A stretch of DNA of 6,527 nucleotides from an uncultured Erysipelotrichaceae bacterium. Its GTDB lineage: Bacteria; Bacillota_I; Bacilli_A; Erysipelotrichales; Erysipelotrichaceae. The stretch lies in NCBI GenBank assembly GCA_902782955.1, contig CACZPD010000238.1, positions 1-6,527 of the forward strand. Direction: 5' to 3'. Under the pieces are notes generated by a model, which made no database searches, was not told the origin of the DNA, and saw only the letters and a program-made list of their open reading frames with translations. The translations under genes were made by a program, and so were the position numbers. Positions 1 through 6,285 of this stretch are shown piece after piece. The stretch's first letter is position 1. Each line of letters opens with the position of its first letter.

Positions 1-1
1 A

Positions 2-1348
2 CTGACAGAGAGCGAACTGAAGCATCTTTGTGAAGAATACCGCCGGAATAATTTCATTGATCCGAAGGTCAGTGAAAAACTCGGCGTCAAGCGCGGCCTG
101 CGGAATCCGGACGGAACCGGTGTCCTGGCAGGACTAACCAATATCTGTGATGTCATCGGATACGAAAAAAACGAACAGGGAGAAATCGTGCCCTGTGACG
201 GAAAGCTGCTTTACCGCGGCATTGATCTGGAATGTATTATTGAAGAAGCTGTCAATAAAGACCGCTTTATGTTTGAGGAAGTCATCTGGCTCCTTCTGTT
301 CGGTTCCCTGCCTTCCGCAGAAAATATGGAACGGTTCCGCAGACTGATGGAAGAACATCATGACCTTCCGACCGGGTTTGCGGAATCCATGATCATGGGT
401 GCACCTTCTCCCAATATCATGAATAAGATGGCCAGAAGTGTCCTGGCCATGTACAGTTACGACGAAAAGGCAGATGATACGTCTCTGGAAAACATCCTGA
501 AGCAGAGTGTAAACCTGATCTCGGAACTTTCAACGATCACCGTGTACGCCTACCAGGCAAAAAAGCACGTGTATGATCATGAGTCCATGTATATTCATTT
601 CCCGCAGAGAGGTCTTTCCACCAGTGAGCATATCCTTGCGACACTGCGTCCGGACCAGGCATTCACCCACGAGGAAGCCAAACTGCTGGATCTCTGTCTT
701 GTCGTACATGCCGACCACGGCGGAGGTAACAACTCCACATTCACAAACCGTGTGATCTCTTCTACCGGTACGGATACATACAGCGCAATTGCCGGGGCGA
801 TCACGTCATTGAAAGGGCCGCTGCACGGCGGTGCCAATCTGAAGGTCATGGCCCAGCTGGATGACATGCTGGAAAAAGTCGATCCTTATGACGAAAAAGG
901 CGTAAAAGAATACCTGCGGGGACTTCTGAACGGGAAATACGGTGACGGATCCGGCCTCATTTACGGAATCGGCCATGCCGTTTATACAAAGAGCGACCCC
1001 AGGGCGCAGATCCTGAAGAAATATTCCCAGCCGCTTGCGGTCAGGAAAGGCTTTGTCAGGCAATATGACGCTCTATGCATGATAGAGAAGCTTGCCCCGG
1101 AAGTTTTCCGGGAGGAAAAGCACATCACGAAACCAATGTGCGCCAATATGGATCTCTTCAGCGGGCTTGTTTACCGTATGCTGGGAATCCCGGAAGAACT
1201 CTTTACGCCGATCTTTGCCATCGCAAGAGTCAGCGGCTGGTGCGCGCACCGCATGGAAGAAGTGGAATTCTGCCGCAAGATTATGCGTCCGGCTTATAAA
1301 TATATCGGCGGTGAAGCGGAATACATTCCCCTTTCCGAAAGAGAATAA
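2..1348 (+). CDS. gltA: Citrate synthase, 5'-truncated by window edge
   Basis: Condenses acetyl-CoA with oxaloacetate to citrate in the cytoplasm. The frame is open from base 2, giving 448 visible residues, so only a few N-terminal residues should be missing. Starting at the internal GTG (188) would remove about 60 residues that read as good protein, so that start is rejected. In visible numbering the catalytic triad is present: His265 in PLHGGAN, His315 in GIGHAVYTKSDPR and Asp374 in NMDLFSG. The segment HADHGGGNNSTFTNRVISST before the first His is the usual conserved block. Residues 1-60 form an N-terminal extension (CEEYRRNNFIDP) of the kind I associate with anaerobic Bacillota enzymes, often in partial TCA branches making 2-oxoglutarate for glutamate. 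The promoter and any partners (aconitase, isocitrate dehydrogenase) would lie to the left. Family assignment is firm; the symbol gltA (rather than citZ) is conventional. Confidence 0.96.
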   Translation: MTESELKHLCEEYRRNNFIDPKVSEKLGVKRGLRNPDGTGVLAGLTNICDVIGYEKNEQGEIVPCDGKLLYRGIDLECIIEEAVNKDRFMFEEVIWLLLFGSLPSAENMERFRRLMEEHHDLPTGFAESMIMGAPSPNIMNKMARSVLAMYSYDEKADDTSLENILKQSVNLISELSTITVYAYQAKKHVYDHESMYIHFPQRGLSTSEHILATLRPDQAFTHEEAKLLDLCLVVHADHGGGNNSTFTNRVISSTGTDTYSAIAGAITSLKGPLHGGANLKVMAQLDDMLEKVDPYDEKGVKEYLRGLLNGKYGDGSGLIYGIGHAVYTKSDPRAQILKKYSQPLAVRKGFVRQYDALCMIEKLAPEVFREEKHITKPMCANMDLFSGLVYRMLGIPEELFTPIFAIARVSGWCAHRMEEVEFCRKIMRPAYKYIGGEAEYIPLSERE

Positions 1349-1355
1349 GCATTTT

Positions 1356-1384
1356 AAAAGCATATCGCGACGGATATGCTTTTC
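1356..1384 (+). terminator. Rho-independent terminator after citrate synthase
   Basis: A perfect 11-bp inverted repeat (AAAAGCATATC, loop GCGACG, GATATGCTTTT) starts 7 bases after the citrate synthase stop. On the + strand it runs into a T-rich tail (CTTTATT). It sits in the 40-base gap between two convergent genes. The same hairpin could also end the aminopeptidase transcript on the - strand, but there the T run is only the stem's own four T's followed by AAAATG, so termination should be weaker that way. Confidence 0.85.
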
Positions 1385-1388
1385 TTTA

Positions 1389-2756
1389 TTATTTCATATC
1401 TTTCAGGAATGCATGGTAGGCACGGTAGGATTCGTATACATCCGCCTTGGATACCACTTCACTCGGTGCGTGCATATTCTGTACTGGAATGCCGGCATCG
1501 ATGACTTCCATGTTTTTGCCTGCCAGGATAAAGGCAATCGTACCGCCTCCGCCGACATCAACAGCGCCGATTTCCGCTGTCTGGAACATGACATCGTTAT
1601 CAGCCAGAACTTTCCGGATCTCCGCAATGAATTCCGGATTGGCATCGTTGGCACCGCCTTTTCCGCGTGATCCGGTATATTTATTGAAGCAGAGGCCTTT
1701 ACCGAAATATGCAGTATTTTTTTCATCCATGACACCCGGCCAGTTGGGATCACTTGCAGCACTGACATCCGCGGAAAGCATCTTGCTGTTGCTGAGAGAA
1801 TCATTGAAATTCTTCATGCTGGTGAGTCCCTGACGGTCCAGAATATCGCATACGATATTCTCAAAGAAACGGGATTCCATACCTGTTGCGCCGACGGATC
1901 CGATCTCTTCCTTATCGACGATCAGACAGCAGGAGGTTCTTTCCGGTCTGTCCATATCCAGAATTGCACGCAGAGCTGTATACACACAGACTTTATCATC
2001 ATGTCCGTAACCCATGATCATAGAGCGGTCAAGACCATAATCCCTTGCCGGACCTGCCGGTACGATCTCCAGTTCAGCACTGATAAAATCGTCTTCTTCG
2101 ATATCATATGTTTCTTTCAGAAGCTTCAGCAGATTTGCCTTCACCGGATCCTTTTCTTCCCCTTTAAGCGGAACAGAGCCGACCAGCGCATCCAATTGCT
2201 CGCCTTCCACAACTTTGGCGCCTGTTTTCTCCATCTGCTTTCCTGCAAGATGGATCAGGAGATCGGAAAAGCCGATGACCGGATCATCATCTTTTTCACC
2301 GATTACCACATTGACGGAAGTGCCGTCCTTTTTGCATACAACACCGTGGAGTGCCATCGGACGGGCAGTCCACTGATATTTTTTGATGCCGCCGTAATAA
2401 TGTGTATCCATAAGGACAAGTCCTTCTTTTTCATATAACGGATTCTGTTTTACGTCCAGACGCGGGCTGTCTGCATGTGCGCCGAGGATATTCATTCCTT
2501 CTGTAAGCGGCTTTTCACCGATCACAAACAGACACATTGACTTGCCTCTGTTGTTCGCATAAACCTTGTCTCCGGGTTTCAGTTCCCCGCTGACATCCTT
2601 CAGCGGTTTAAAACCTGCCTCCTCAGCAAGTTTGATCGAATTCGCAACGATCTCCCTTTCCGTTTTAGACACGCTCAGATAACCGCAGTAATCTTTCGCA
2701 AAAGCGTGTACTTCCGCAATACCTTTTTCATCCAGTTTTTCCCATACAGTGCTCAT
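1389..2756 (-). CDS. apeA: M18 family metallo-aminopeptidase
   Basis: Cytoplasmic zinc aminopeptidase that removes N-terminal residues from peptides; family members form tetrahedral dodecamers. The protein is 455 residues, normal for the type. Visible M18 motifs: GAHADSPRLD (His94, Asp96, metal site and its neighbour), YYGGIKKYQW near 120-129, GHDDK (251-255, with the metal-bridging Asp), DKEEIGS (281-287, Glu283 as likely general base and Glu284 as metal ligand), SAD (Asp330) and NMHAPSE (His429). HADSPRLDVKQ together with YYGGIKKYQW points to the 'M18 aminopeptidase 1' (apeA-like) branch rather than the ApeB/aspartyl branch. The ATG is preceded by AGAGG with a 7-base spacer, so the start is secure. 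It follows hflX by 14 bases and should be co-transcribed. All ligands are present, so it should be active; the preferred substrate cannot be read from sequence. Confidence 0.95.
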   Translation of the reverse strand: MSTVWEKLDEKGIAEVHAFAKDYCGYLSVSKTEREIVANSIKLAEEAGFKPLKDVSGELKPGDKVYANNRGKSMCLFVIGEKPLTEGMNILGAHADSPRLDVKQNPLYEKEGLVLMDTHYYGGIKKYQWTARPMALHGVVCKKDGTSVNVVIGEKDDDPVIGFSDLLIHLAGKQMEKTGAKVVEGEQLDALVGSVPLKGEEKDPVKANLLKLLKETYDIEEDDFISAELEIVPAGPARDYGLDRSMIMGYGHDDKVCVYTALRAILDMDRPERTSCCLIVDKEEIGSVGATGMESRFFENIVCDILDRQGLTSMKNFNDSLSNSKMLSADVSAASDPNWPGVMDEKNTAYFGKGLCFNKYTGSRGKGGANDANPEFIAEIRKVLADNDVMFQTAEIGAVDVGGGGTIAFILAGKNMEVIDAGIPVQNMHAPSEVVSKADVYESYRAYHAFLKDMK

Positions 2757-2770
2757 TTTACTACCTCTTT

Positions 2771-3997
2771 CTAAACTGCATATTTACGGAACGGGAGAAG
2801 GAGCCGGGTCTCGCCGCTGATCTGTGCAAGAATCCCGTTCTCCCTGTGTTCCATGATCTCAATCCGCAGCACACTCCTGTACTGCGAAGCCAGGGACATT
2901 TTATCATAAGGTATCTCACACAAGAAAGTATCTTGCTCGGGATACAATGCTTCCAGGATTTTCTGCAGGCTTTCTCCAATCCCTTCTCCCGTAAAACATG
3001 ATATACAGATGCCCTTTGGTCTTTCTTCAGCCAGGTCGATTTTATTAAAGATCCGGACAACAGGAATATCCCCTGCGCCGATCCGCTTCAGTGTTTCATC
3101 CGTGATGGAAGCTTTCTCCGCAAAGTCCGCAGCGGAAGCGTCGATAACGTGTATCAGCAAGTCTGCGTCTTTTGCACTTTCCAGTGTCGTCTGGAAAGCT
3201 TCAACAAGGGTATGCGGCAGATCACTCACAAAGCCGACGGTATCATACAGCAGAAATTCACTGCCTTTATAACCGATCCTGCGCACACTGGTATCCAGCG
3301 TCGCAAACAGCATATCTTCCGCATAGGTCCGGGTTCCCTTCGCGTTGGTATATTCAAGTACAGCATTCATGAAACTGCTTTTGCCGGCATTGGTATAACC
3401 TACAAGCGCTGCTCGTTTCAGCATGGTCTTTGCCCTTCTTCTCTCGTCCTGGAAATTCTGTTTCCGTATGGACTGCAGTTCCTTCTTCAGATCCTGTATG
3501 CGGGCTTTATACTTCCGTGCGATCACAGCGCTGCGCATTTCACCGGCGCCGCGGTTGGTTACTCCGCCGCCTCTTTCGTGGCCTGCTGTCTCATCCGTAT
3601 TCAGCACTCTTGGCAGCGCATATTCCAGTCTTGCCAGTTCCGTTTGGATCTTTGCCTGCCTGCTTCGGGCACGCAGTGAAAAAATATCCAGGATCAGAGC
3701 CGTACGGTCTTTTACTTCCGTATTGCAGTAAGCAGCGATCCTGTTTGCAGTCCGGATACTTAAACTGTTGTGAAAAATGATGCCGTCCGCTTCTGTTTCT
3801 TCCGCGAACCGTTTCAGTTCTTCCAGTTTTCCTTTCCGGAATGCCGTATTGGGATCCATGGAATCGGACTGCTGTGTAATAATGCCTGCCACTTCCAGTC
3901 CGCAGGCCTCACACAGCGCCGCCGTTTCCTCCATTCTGTTTTCAAACGGGATCTTGTCTTTCCGGATTTCGATTCCCGCAAGGATGATTTTTTTCAT
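2771..3997 (-). CDS. hflX: GTPase HflX, ribosome-splitting/stress factor
   Basis: HflX binds 50S or stalled 70S ribosomes and uses GTP to split them; in several bacteria it is tied to heat or antibiotic stress. The protein is 408 residues, slightly short for the family. An N-terminal HflX domain (about 1-160) precedes a coiled, basic helix (160-190, KYKARIQDLKKEL) and a GTPase domain: G1 GYTNAGKS (200-207), G2 in FATLD (231-235), G3 DTVGF (252-256), G4 NKID (318-321) and a G5-like ISCFTGEG (332-339). A C-terminal domain follows. The usual linker signature GPGETQLE followed by DRR is replaced by NRGAGEMRSAV...ARKY (148-163), which is unusual. An in-frame TGA lies 9 bases before the ATG, fixing this start as the first ATG; only CAGG lies 2 bases before it as a Shine-Dalgarno. 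First gene of an operon with the M18 peptidase, divergent from the NUDIX gene. Confidence 0.95.
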   Translation of the reverse strand: MKKIILAGIEIRKDKIPFENRMEETAALCEACGLEVAGIITQQSDSMDPNTAFRKGKLEELKRFAEETEADGIIFHNSLSIRTANRIAAYCNTEVKDRTALILDIFSLRARSRQAKIQTELARLEYALPRVLNTDETAGHERGGGVTNRGAGEMRSAVIARKYKARIQDLKKELQSIRKQNFQDERRRAKTMLKRAALVGYTNAGKSSFMNAVLEYTNAKGTRTYAEDMLFATLDTSVRRIGYKGSEFLLYDTVGFVSDLPHTLVEAFQTTLESAKDADLLIHVIDASAADFAEKASITDETLKRIGAGDIPVVRIFNKIDLAEERPKGICISCFTGEGIGESLQKILEALYPEQDTFLCEIPYDKMSLASQYRSVLRIEIMEHRENGILAQISGETRLLLPFRKYAV

Positions 3998-4040
3998 ACC
4001 TGCATATCATAACATGATACAATCAGGATATGAAAAAAAT
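3987..4040. repeat. Imperfect 54-bp palindrome spanning divergent starts
   Basis: The left arm (3987-4010) and the reverse complement of the right arm (4014-4040) align over nearly their whole length: 12 identical bases (ATTTTTTTCATA), a 1-base gap, CCTG, a short unmatched step (CA against ATTG), then TATCAT. The centre is AAC (4011-4013). Both start codons lie in the arms, so hflX and the NUDIX gene begin with mirror copies of CAGG, ATG and seven A's, and both proteins open with MKKI. The inner TATCAT/ATGATA pair puts a -10-like hexamer on each strand. It may be a symmetric divergent promoter or operator, or the remains of an inverted duplication. Confidence 0.75.
3998..4029. promoter_or_regulatory. 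Divergent promoter region, hflX / NUDIX
   Basis: Only 32 bases separate the two divergent start codons, so any promoters must overlap each other and the coding ends. -10-like hexamers are TATCAT at 4005-4010 and TACAAT at 4018-4023 on +, and TATCAT on - (4019 to 4014). I found no convincing -35 at standard spacing for any of them. Use of TACAAT would put the RNA start at about the NUDIX ATG, giving an almost leaderless mRNA. The - strand box would give hflX a leader of about 10 bases. Neither gene has a normally spaced Shine-Dalgarno (CAGG lies only 2 bases before each ATG), which fits very short leaders. This is inference; the start sites are not proven. Confidence 0.35.
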
Positions 4041-4560
4041 ACCCCGCATGAATTACTGCATGGAATGCGGTACAAAACTGATTCCCCGCGAGCTGAAAAA
4101 CGAGGGCATGATCCCCTACTGCGAAACCTGCAATACTTTTCGCTTCCCGGTATTCAACACCGGCGTATCCATGATCGTGAAATATCAGGGAAAGATCCTT
4201 CTGATCAAGCAATACGGGGGCAATGAATACATCCTCACTGCGGGCTATGTAAACAAAGGAGAAGACGCGGAGCATGCGGCGGTACGCGAGATCGGGGAAG
4301 AACTCGGTCTGGAAGTCAGGGAACTGCATTTCAACCACAGTCACTTCTACGCACCGTCCAATACCCTGATGCTGAACTTTACGGTGGAAGTTACTTCCGC
4401 GGCTGTCCAGCCCAACGAGGAGATCGATTCCTATGCCTGGTTTACGGAAGAAGACGCAAGAAAAAATATCCGCAGGAATTCGCTTGCGCAGGCGTTCCTC
4501 CTGGGATATCTGGATCATGTCTATACATTTCCGGAACAGCCGGCCCTGCCATACAAATGA
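4030..4560 (+). CDS. Zinc-ribbon NUDIX hydrolase (NudC-like)
   Basis: Hydrolyses a nucleoside diphosphate linked to another moiety; exact substrate unknown. The protein is 176 residues. It opens with a four-cysteine zinc ribbon (Cys10, Cys13, Cys31, Cys34) as in NAD(H) pyrophosphatases. A complete NUDIX box follows at 72-94 (Gly72, Glu78, Arg86-Glu87, Glu90-Glu91, Gly93), so the metal site is intact. The NudC signature SQPWPFPxS after the box is absent; in its place stands HFYAPSNTLMLNF (about 106-118), so NADH/NAD-cap hydrolysis should not be assumed. NudC itself is also longer, with an extra N-terminal domain. The start is uncertain: ATG 4030 has only CAGG two bases away, while ATG 4048 gives MNYCMECG, a typical beginning for such ribbons, but has no visible Shine-Dalgarno. 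Divergent from hflX, convergent with the ABC-F gene (3-base gap between stop codons). Confidence 0.92.
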   Translation: MKKIPRMNYCMECGTKLIPRELKNEGMIPYCETCNTFRFPVFNTGVSMIVKYQGKILLIKQYGGNEYILTAGYVNKGEDAEHAAVREIGEELGLEVRELHFNHSHFYAPSNTLMLNFTVEVTSAAVQPNEEIDSYAWFTEEDARKNIRRNSLAQAFLLGYLDHVYTFPEQPALPYK

Positions 4561-4563
4561 TCA

Positions 4564-6102
4564 TCATACGGACTGCAAACGATGCAGTCCTTTTTCATCC
4601 ATCCTGTACAGGGTATCACATACCTCCCGGATATACTGCCGGTCATGGGATACGCTGATGATACAGCCGCGGAATTCTTTCAGGGTCGAGCGGATCACCG
4701 GACCGGAAAGCGGCGAGAAATTCCGGGTCGGCTCATCCAGGATCAGGACATTTGCCTTCGCGAGATTCATTTTCAGCATCAGTACTTTTGCCTTCTGCCC
4801 GCCTGAAAGTTCCTGCATGGAATGTTCCATTTCATCGGTGGTATACCGCATGGCGCCGAGATATGCCCTTGCCTCCGTTATGGCTTCTTTTTCTTTTCCT
4901 TCCGCAAGAAAAGTGACCGGGTCCATGTCCATATCCAGCTCTTCCTCATAATTCTGCGGCATATAAACGACCCTGATATCACTGCGGTCTTTCAGGATCT
5001 CGTATATCCTGCGCAGCAATGTTGTTTTTCCGCAGCCGTTTTTCCCGATGACGCAGACATGCCCGGCACCGTTAATATCCAGATGGATATTTTCCGAAAG
5101 ACACTTGCCTTCCGGCGTCTTGAGTTCTTTCAGATCCATTTCCAGGATTCTCTTGCCTGCCGGTATATGACAGGCGTCATCAAACCGGAACAGGATCGCT
5201 TCTTCCTGCACCGGCATTTCCGTCATATTTTCCCGTTCACGGTCAAACCGCTTTTCCATGGACTTGACGGATTTCATTTTTTTCTTGAGCAGTCTCCCGC
5301 TGTGGGGATCCTGCCGTGATACGGTATTCAGGGCATGATCCACGCTGTTCTGGATCTTTCTGAACTTCTCCATGCGGATCGCTTCCTGTTTTCTTTCATT
5401 CTGCGCGAGCTGTGTCTGCCTTGCGAACAGGTCTTCCCTTCTGCGGATATACTCCCGGTATCCGCATCCGGCAACAGTGATTCTGCTTTCCGTCTTCCTT
5501 TTCAGCATTTCCATATGGATGATCCTATCTGCTGTTTCTTCAAGCAAAGTCTCATCATGTGATATAAACACAACAATGCCTTTGAACGAACGGATAAACC
5601 CGGTAAGCCATACCAAGGCGTCAATATCCAGGTCATTGGAAGGCTCATCCAGGAACAGGGCGCTTGCCTTTCCGATGATCAGCCTGGCGATCTGGATCCG
5701 TATTCTCTCCCCGCCGGATAAAGTCTTCATCTTCTGATCGGAATACAGGGATGCCGGATCCATGCCGGTCAGCGCGGCTGTTTCATGTACACCTGCCGGA
5801 TCTTCTGCAAAAAACGGTTCCTCACAGAGATACTCATAAACGGTTTTTTCCCTGTCTTCTTCCGGCAGTTCCTGCGGGAGATAACCGGTCTTTTCACCCC
5901 GGTTGACCCGCACGCCTTCCGCATGCGCGTAATGACGGATCAGTGACGGGTCTGCCATCCATTTCAGCAATGTTGATTTCCCGTTTCCTTCTTCCCCGAT
6001 CAGGGCTGTCTTGTCTCCCGGATTGAATGTAATTGTAAAATCACGGACACCGGTACGTCCGTCTTTGATATATGTAATATTCAGATGACTGTACTGAAGC
6101 AT
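4564..6102 (-). CDS. ABC-F family ATPase (ribosome-acting type)
   Basis: Soluble twin-ATPase protein of the ABC-F class; members bind the ribosomal E site and act on stalled or drug-bound ribosomes. The 512 residues contain no membrane segment. NBD1: Walker A GEEGNGKST (36-44), Q-loop Gln77, LSGGE (128-132), Walker B FLDEPSNDLD (150-159), switch SHDE (181-184). A charged interdomain linker of about 115 residues (195-310) follows, the region that reaches toward the peptidyl-transferase centre. NBD2: Walker A GKNGCGKTT (353-361), Gln383, LSGGQ (432-436), DEPT (456-459), SHDR (485-488). After DEPT the usual NHLD is replaced by RNFSPLSGP, an altered D-loop, while both catalytic glutamates remain. 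AGGAGG lies 7 bases before the ATG, fixing the start. The length is in the range of antibiotic-resistance ABC-Fs, and the leader carries an attenuator-like hairpin. Resistance, as opposed to general translation function, is inferred only. Confidence 0.93.
   Translation of the reverse strand: MLQYSHLNITYIKDGRTGVRDFTITFNPGDKTALIGEEGNGKSTLLKWMADPSLIRHYAHAEGVRVNRGEKTGYLPQELPEEDREKTVYEYLCEEPFFAEDPAGVHETAALTGMDPASLYSDQKMKTLSGGERIRIQIARLIIGKASALFLDEPSNDLDIDALVWLTGFIRSFKGIVVFISHDETLLEETADRIIHMEMLKRKTESRITVAGCGYREYIRRREDLFARQTQLAQNERKQEAIRMEKFRKIQNSVDHALNTVSRQDPHSGRLLKKKMKSVKSMEKRFDRERENMTEMPVQEEAILFRFDDACHIPAGKRILEMDLKELKTPEGKCLSENIHLDINGAGHVCVIGKNGCGKTTLLRRIYEILKDRSDIRVVYMPQNYEEELDMDMDPVTFLAEGKEKEAITEARAYLGAMRYTTDEMEHSMQELSGGQKAKVLMLKMNLAKANVLILDEPTRNFSPLSGPVIRSTLKEFRGCIISVSHDRQYIREVCDTLYRMDEKGLHRLQSV
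4570..4595 (+). terminator. NUDIX terminator embedded in ABC-F 3' end
   Basis: Perfect 8-bp stem GGACTGCA / TGCAGTCC with a 5-base loop (AACGA), followed by five T's, starting 10 bases after the NUDIX stop. The whole element lies inside the convergent ABC-F gene, encoding its last residues (about EKGLHRLQSV on the opposite strand). On the - strand there is no T run after the stem, so it should act only on the NUDIX transcript. I saw no clear terminator for the ABC-F transcript. Confidence 0.85.
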
Positions 6103-6120
6103 ATTTTTTCCTCCTGAAAC

Positions 6121-6152
6121 AAAAAACTGTTTCCCGCATATGAAAAACAGTT
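6121..6152 (-). terminator. Terminator-like attenuator hairpin before ABC-F
   Basis: Read on the - strand, AACTGTTT (6152-6145) and AAACAGTT (6132-6125) form a perfect 8-bp stem with a 12-base loop. The right arm continues directly into T's, giving TTTTTT in total, the layout of an intrinsic terminator. It ends 5 bases before the AGGAGG of the ABC-F gene, too close to be the end of another gene, and rpsU already has its own terminator further upstream. The stem is A/T-rich and therefore weak, which would suit a conditional attenuator. Confidence 0.55.
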
Positions 6153-6192
6153 CATTTTATATATCTCAGAATATAAAACAAGCCGTCACTCA

Positions 6193-6232
6193 AAATGCAG
6201 GATCTTTTCATATAACGATGTATCTTGCATTT
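6193..6232. repeat. Inverted repeat in ABC-F leader
   Basis: AAATGCA-G-GAT (6193-6203) and ATC-T-TGCATTT (6222-6232) pair at 10 of 11 positions around an 18-base spacer. In RNA this would be a hairpin upstream of the attenuator; in DNA it could be a dyad for a regulator. The outer end of one arm overlaps a copy of the 14-bp direct repeat. Confidence 0.5.
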
Positions 6233-6284
6233 CTCATTACAGCTTCATTTCATCACCTGAATGATTATCCTTTCTCATTACAGC
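6230..6284. repeat. 14-bp direct repeat, two copies 41 bp apart
   Basis: TTTCTCATTACAGC occurs at 6230-6243 and again at 6271-6284 on the + strand (GCTGTAATGAGAAA on -). The start-to-start distance is 41 bases, close to four DNA turns. Each copy contains an ATGAGA that opens one of the tiny leader frames. Outside the 14 bases the two flanks share only short matches, so this is either an old, decayed tandem duplication or a pair of protein binding sites. Confidence 0.7.
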
Positions 6285-6285
6285 C

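Larger units (their letters stand above)
6103..6285 (-). promoter_or_regulatory. ABC-F upstream leader region
   Basis: No convincing protein gene fits between the ABC-F start and the rpsU terminator. In the ABC-F direction it holds a 14-bp direct repeat, an inverted repeat, a terminator-like hairpin (6121-6152) and the AGGAGG ribosome binding site (6115 to 6110). A possible -10 is GATAAT (6269 to 6264), which would give a leader of about 155 bases, but no good -35 precedes it; TATATT (6175 to 6170) is an alternative. Four tiny frames run in series on the - strand: MRKDNHSGDEMKL (6278-6237), MRNARYIVI (6237-6208), MKRSCILSDGLFYILRYIK (6211-6152) and one entering the ABC-F gene (6155-6081). They overlap by 1, 4 and 3-4 bases and have no clear Shine-Dalgarno. 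Their translation is a hypothesis. Confidence 0.5.

Noticed and set aside
188..1348. GTG at 188 as the start of citrate synthase
   Set aside because: The frame stays open to base 2 and the upstream residues (CEEYRRNNFIDP and following) read as a normal N-terminal part of the enzyme.
1092..1670. 192-codon + strand frame across the citrate synthase end and aminopeptidase
   Set aside because: It overlaps two clear genes in other frames and crosses the terminator; a shadow frame.
1403..1804. 133-codon - strand frame within the aminopeptidase
   Set aside because: Alternative phase of a gene with all catalytic motifs; no sign of a frameshift in the parent gene.
3994..4518. 174-codon - strand frame opposite the NUDIX gene
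   Set aside because: Antisense to an intact NUDIX box and zinc ribbon, with no family resemblance of its own.
6156..6161. TATAAA as the -10 of the ABC-F gene (- strand)
   Set aside because: Lacks a -35 at proper distance and would start RNA inside the leader hairpin; kept only as an unlikely alternative.
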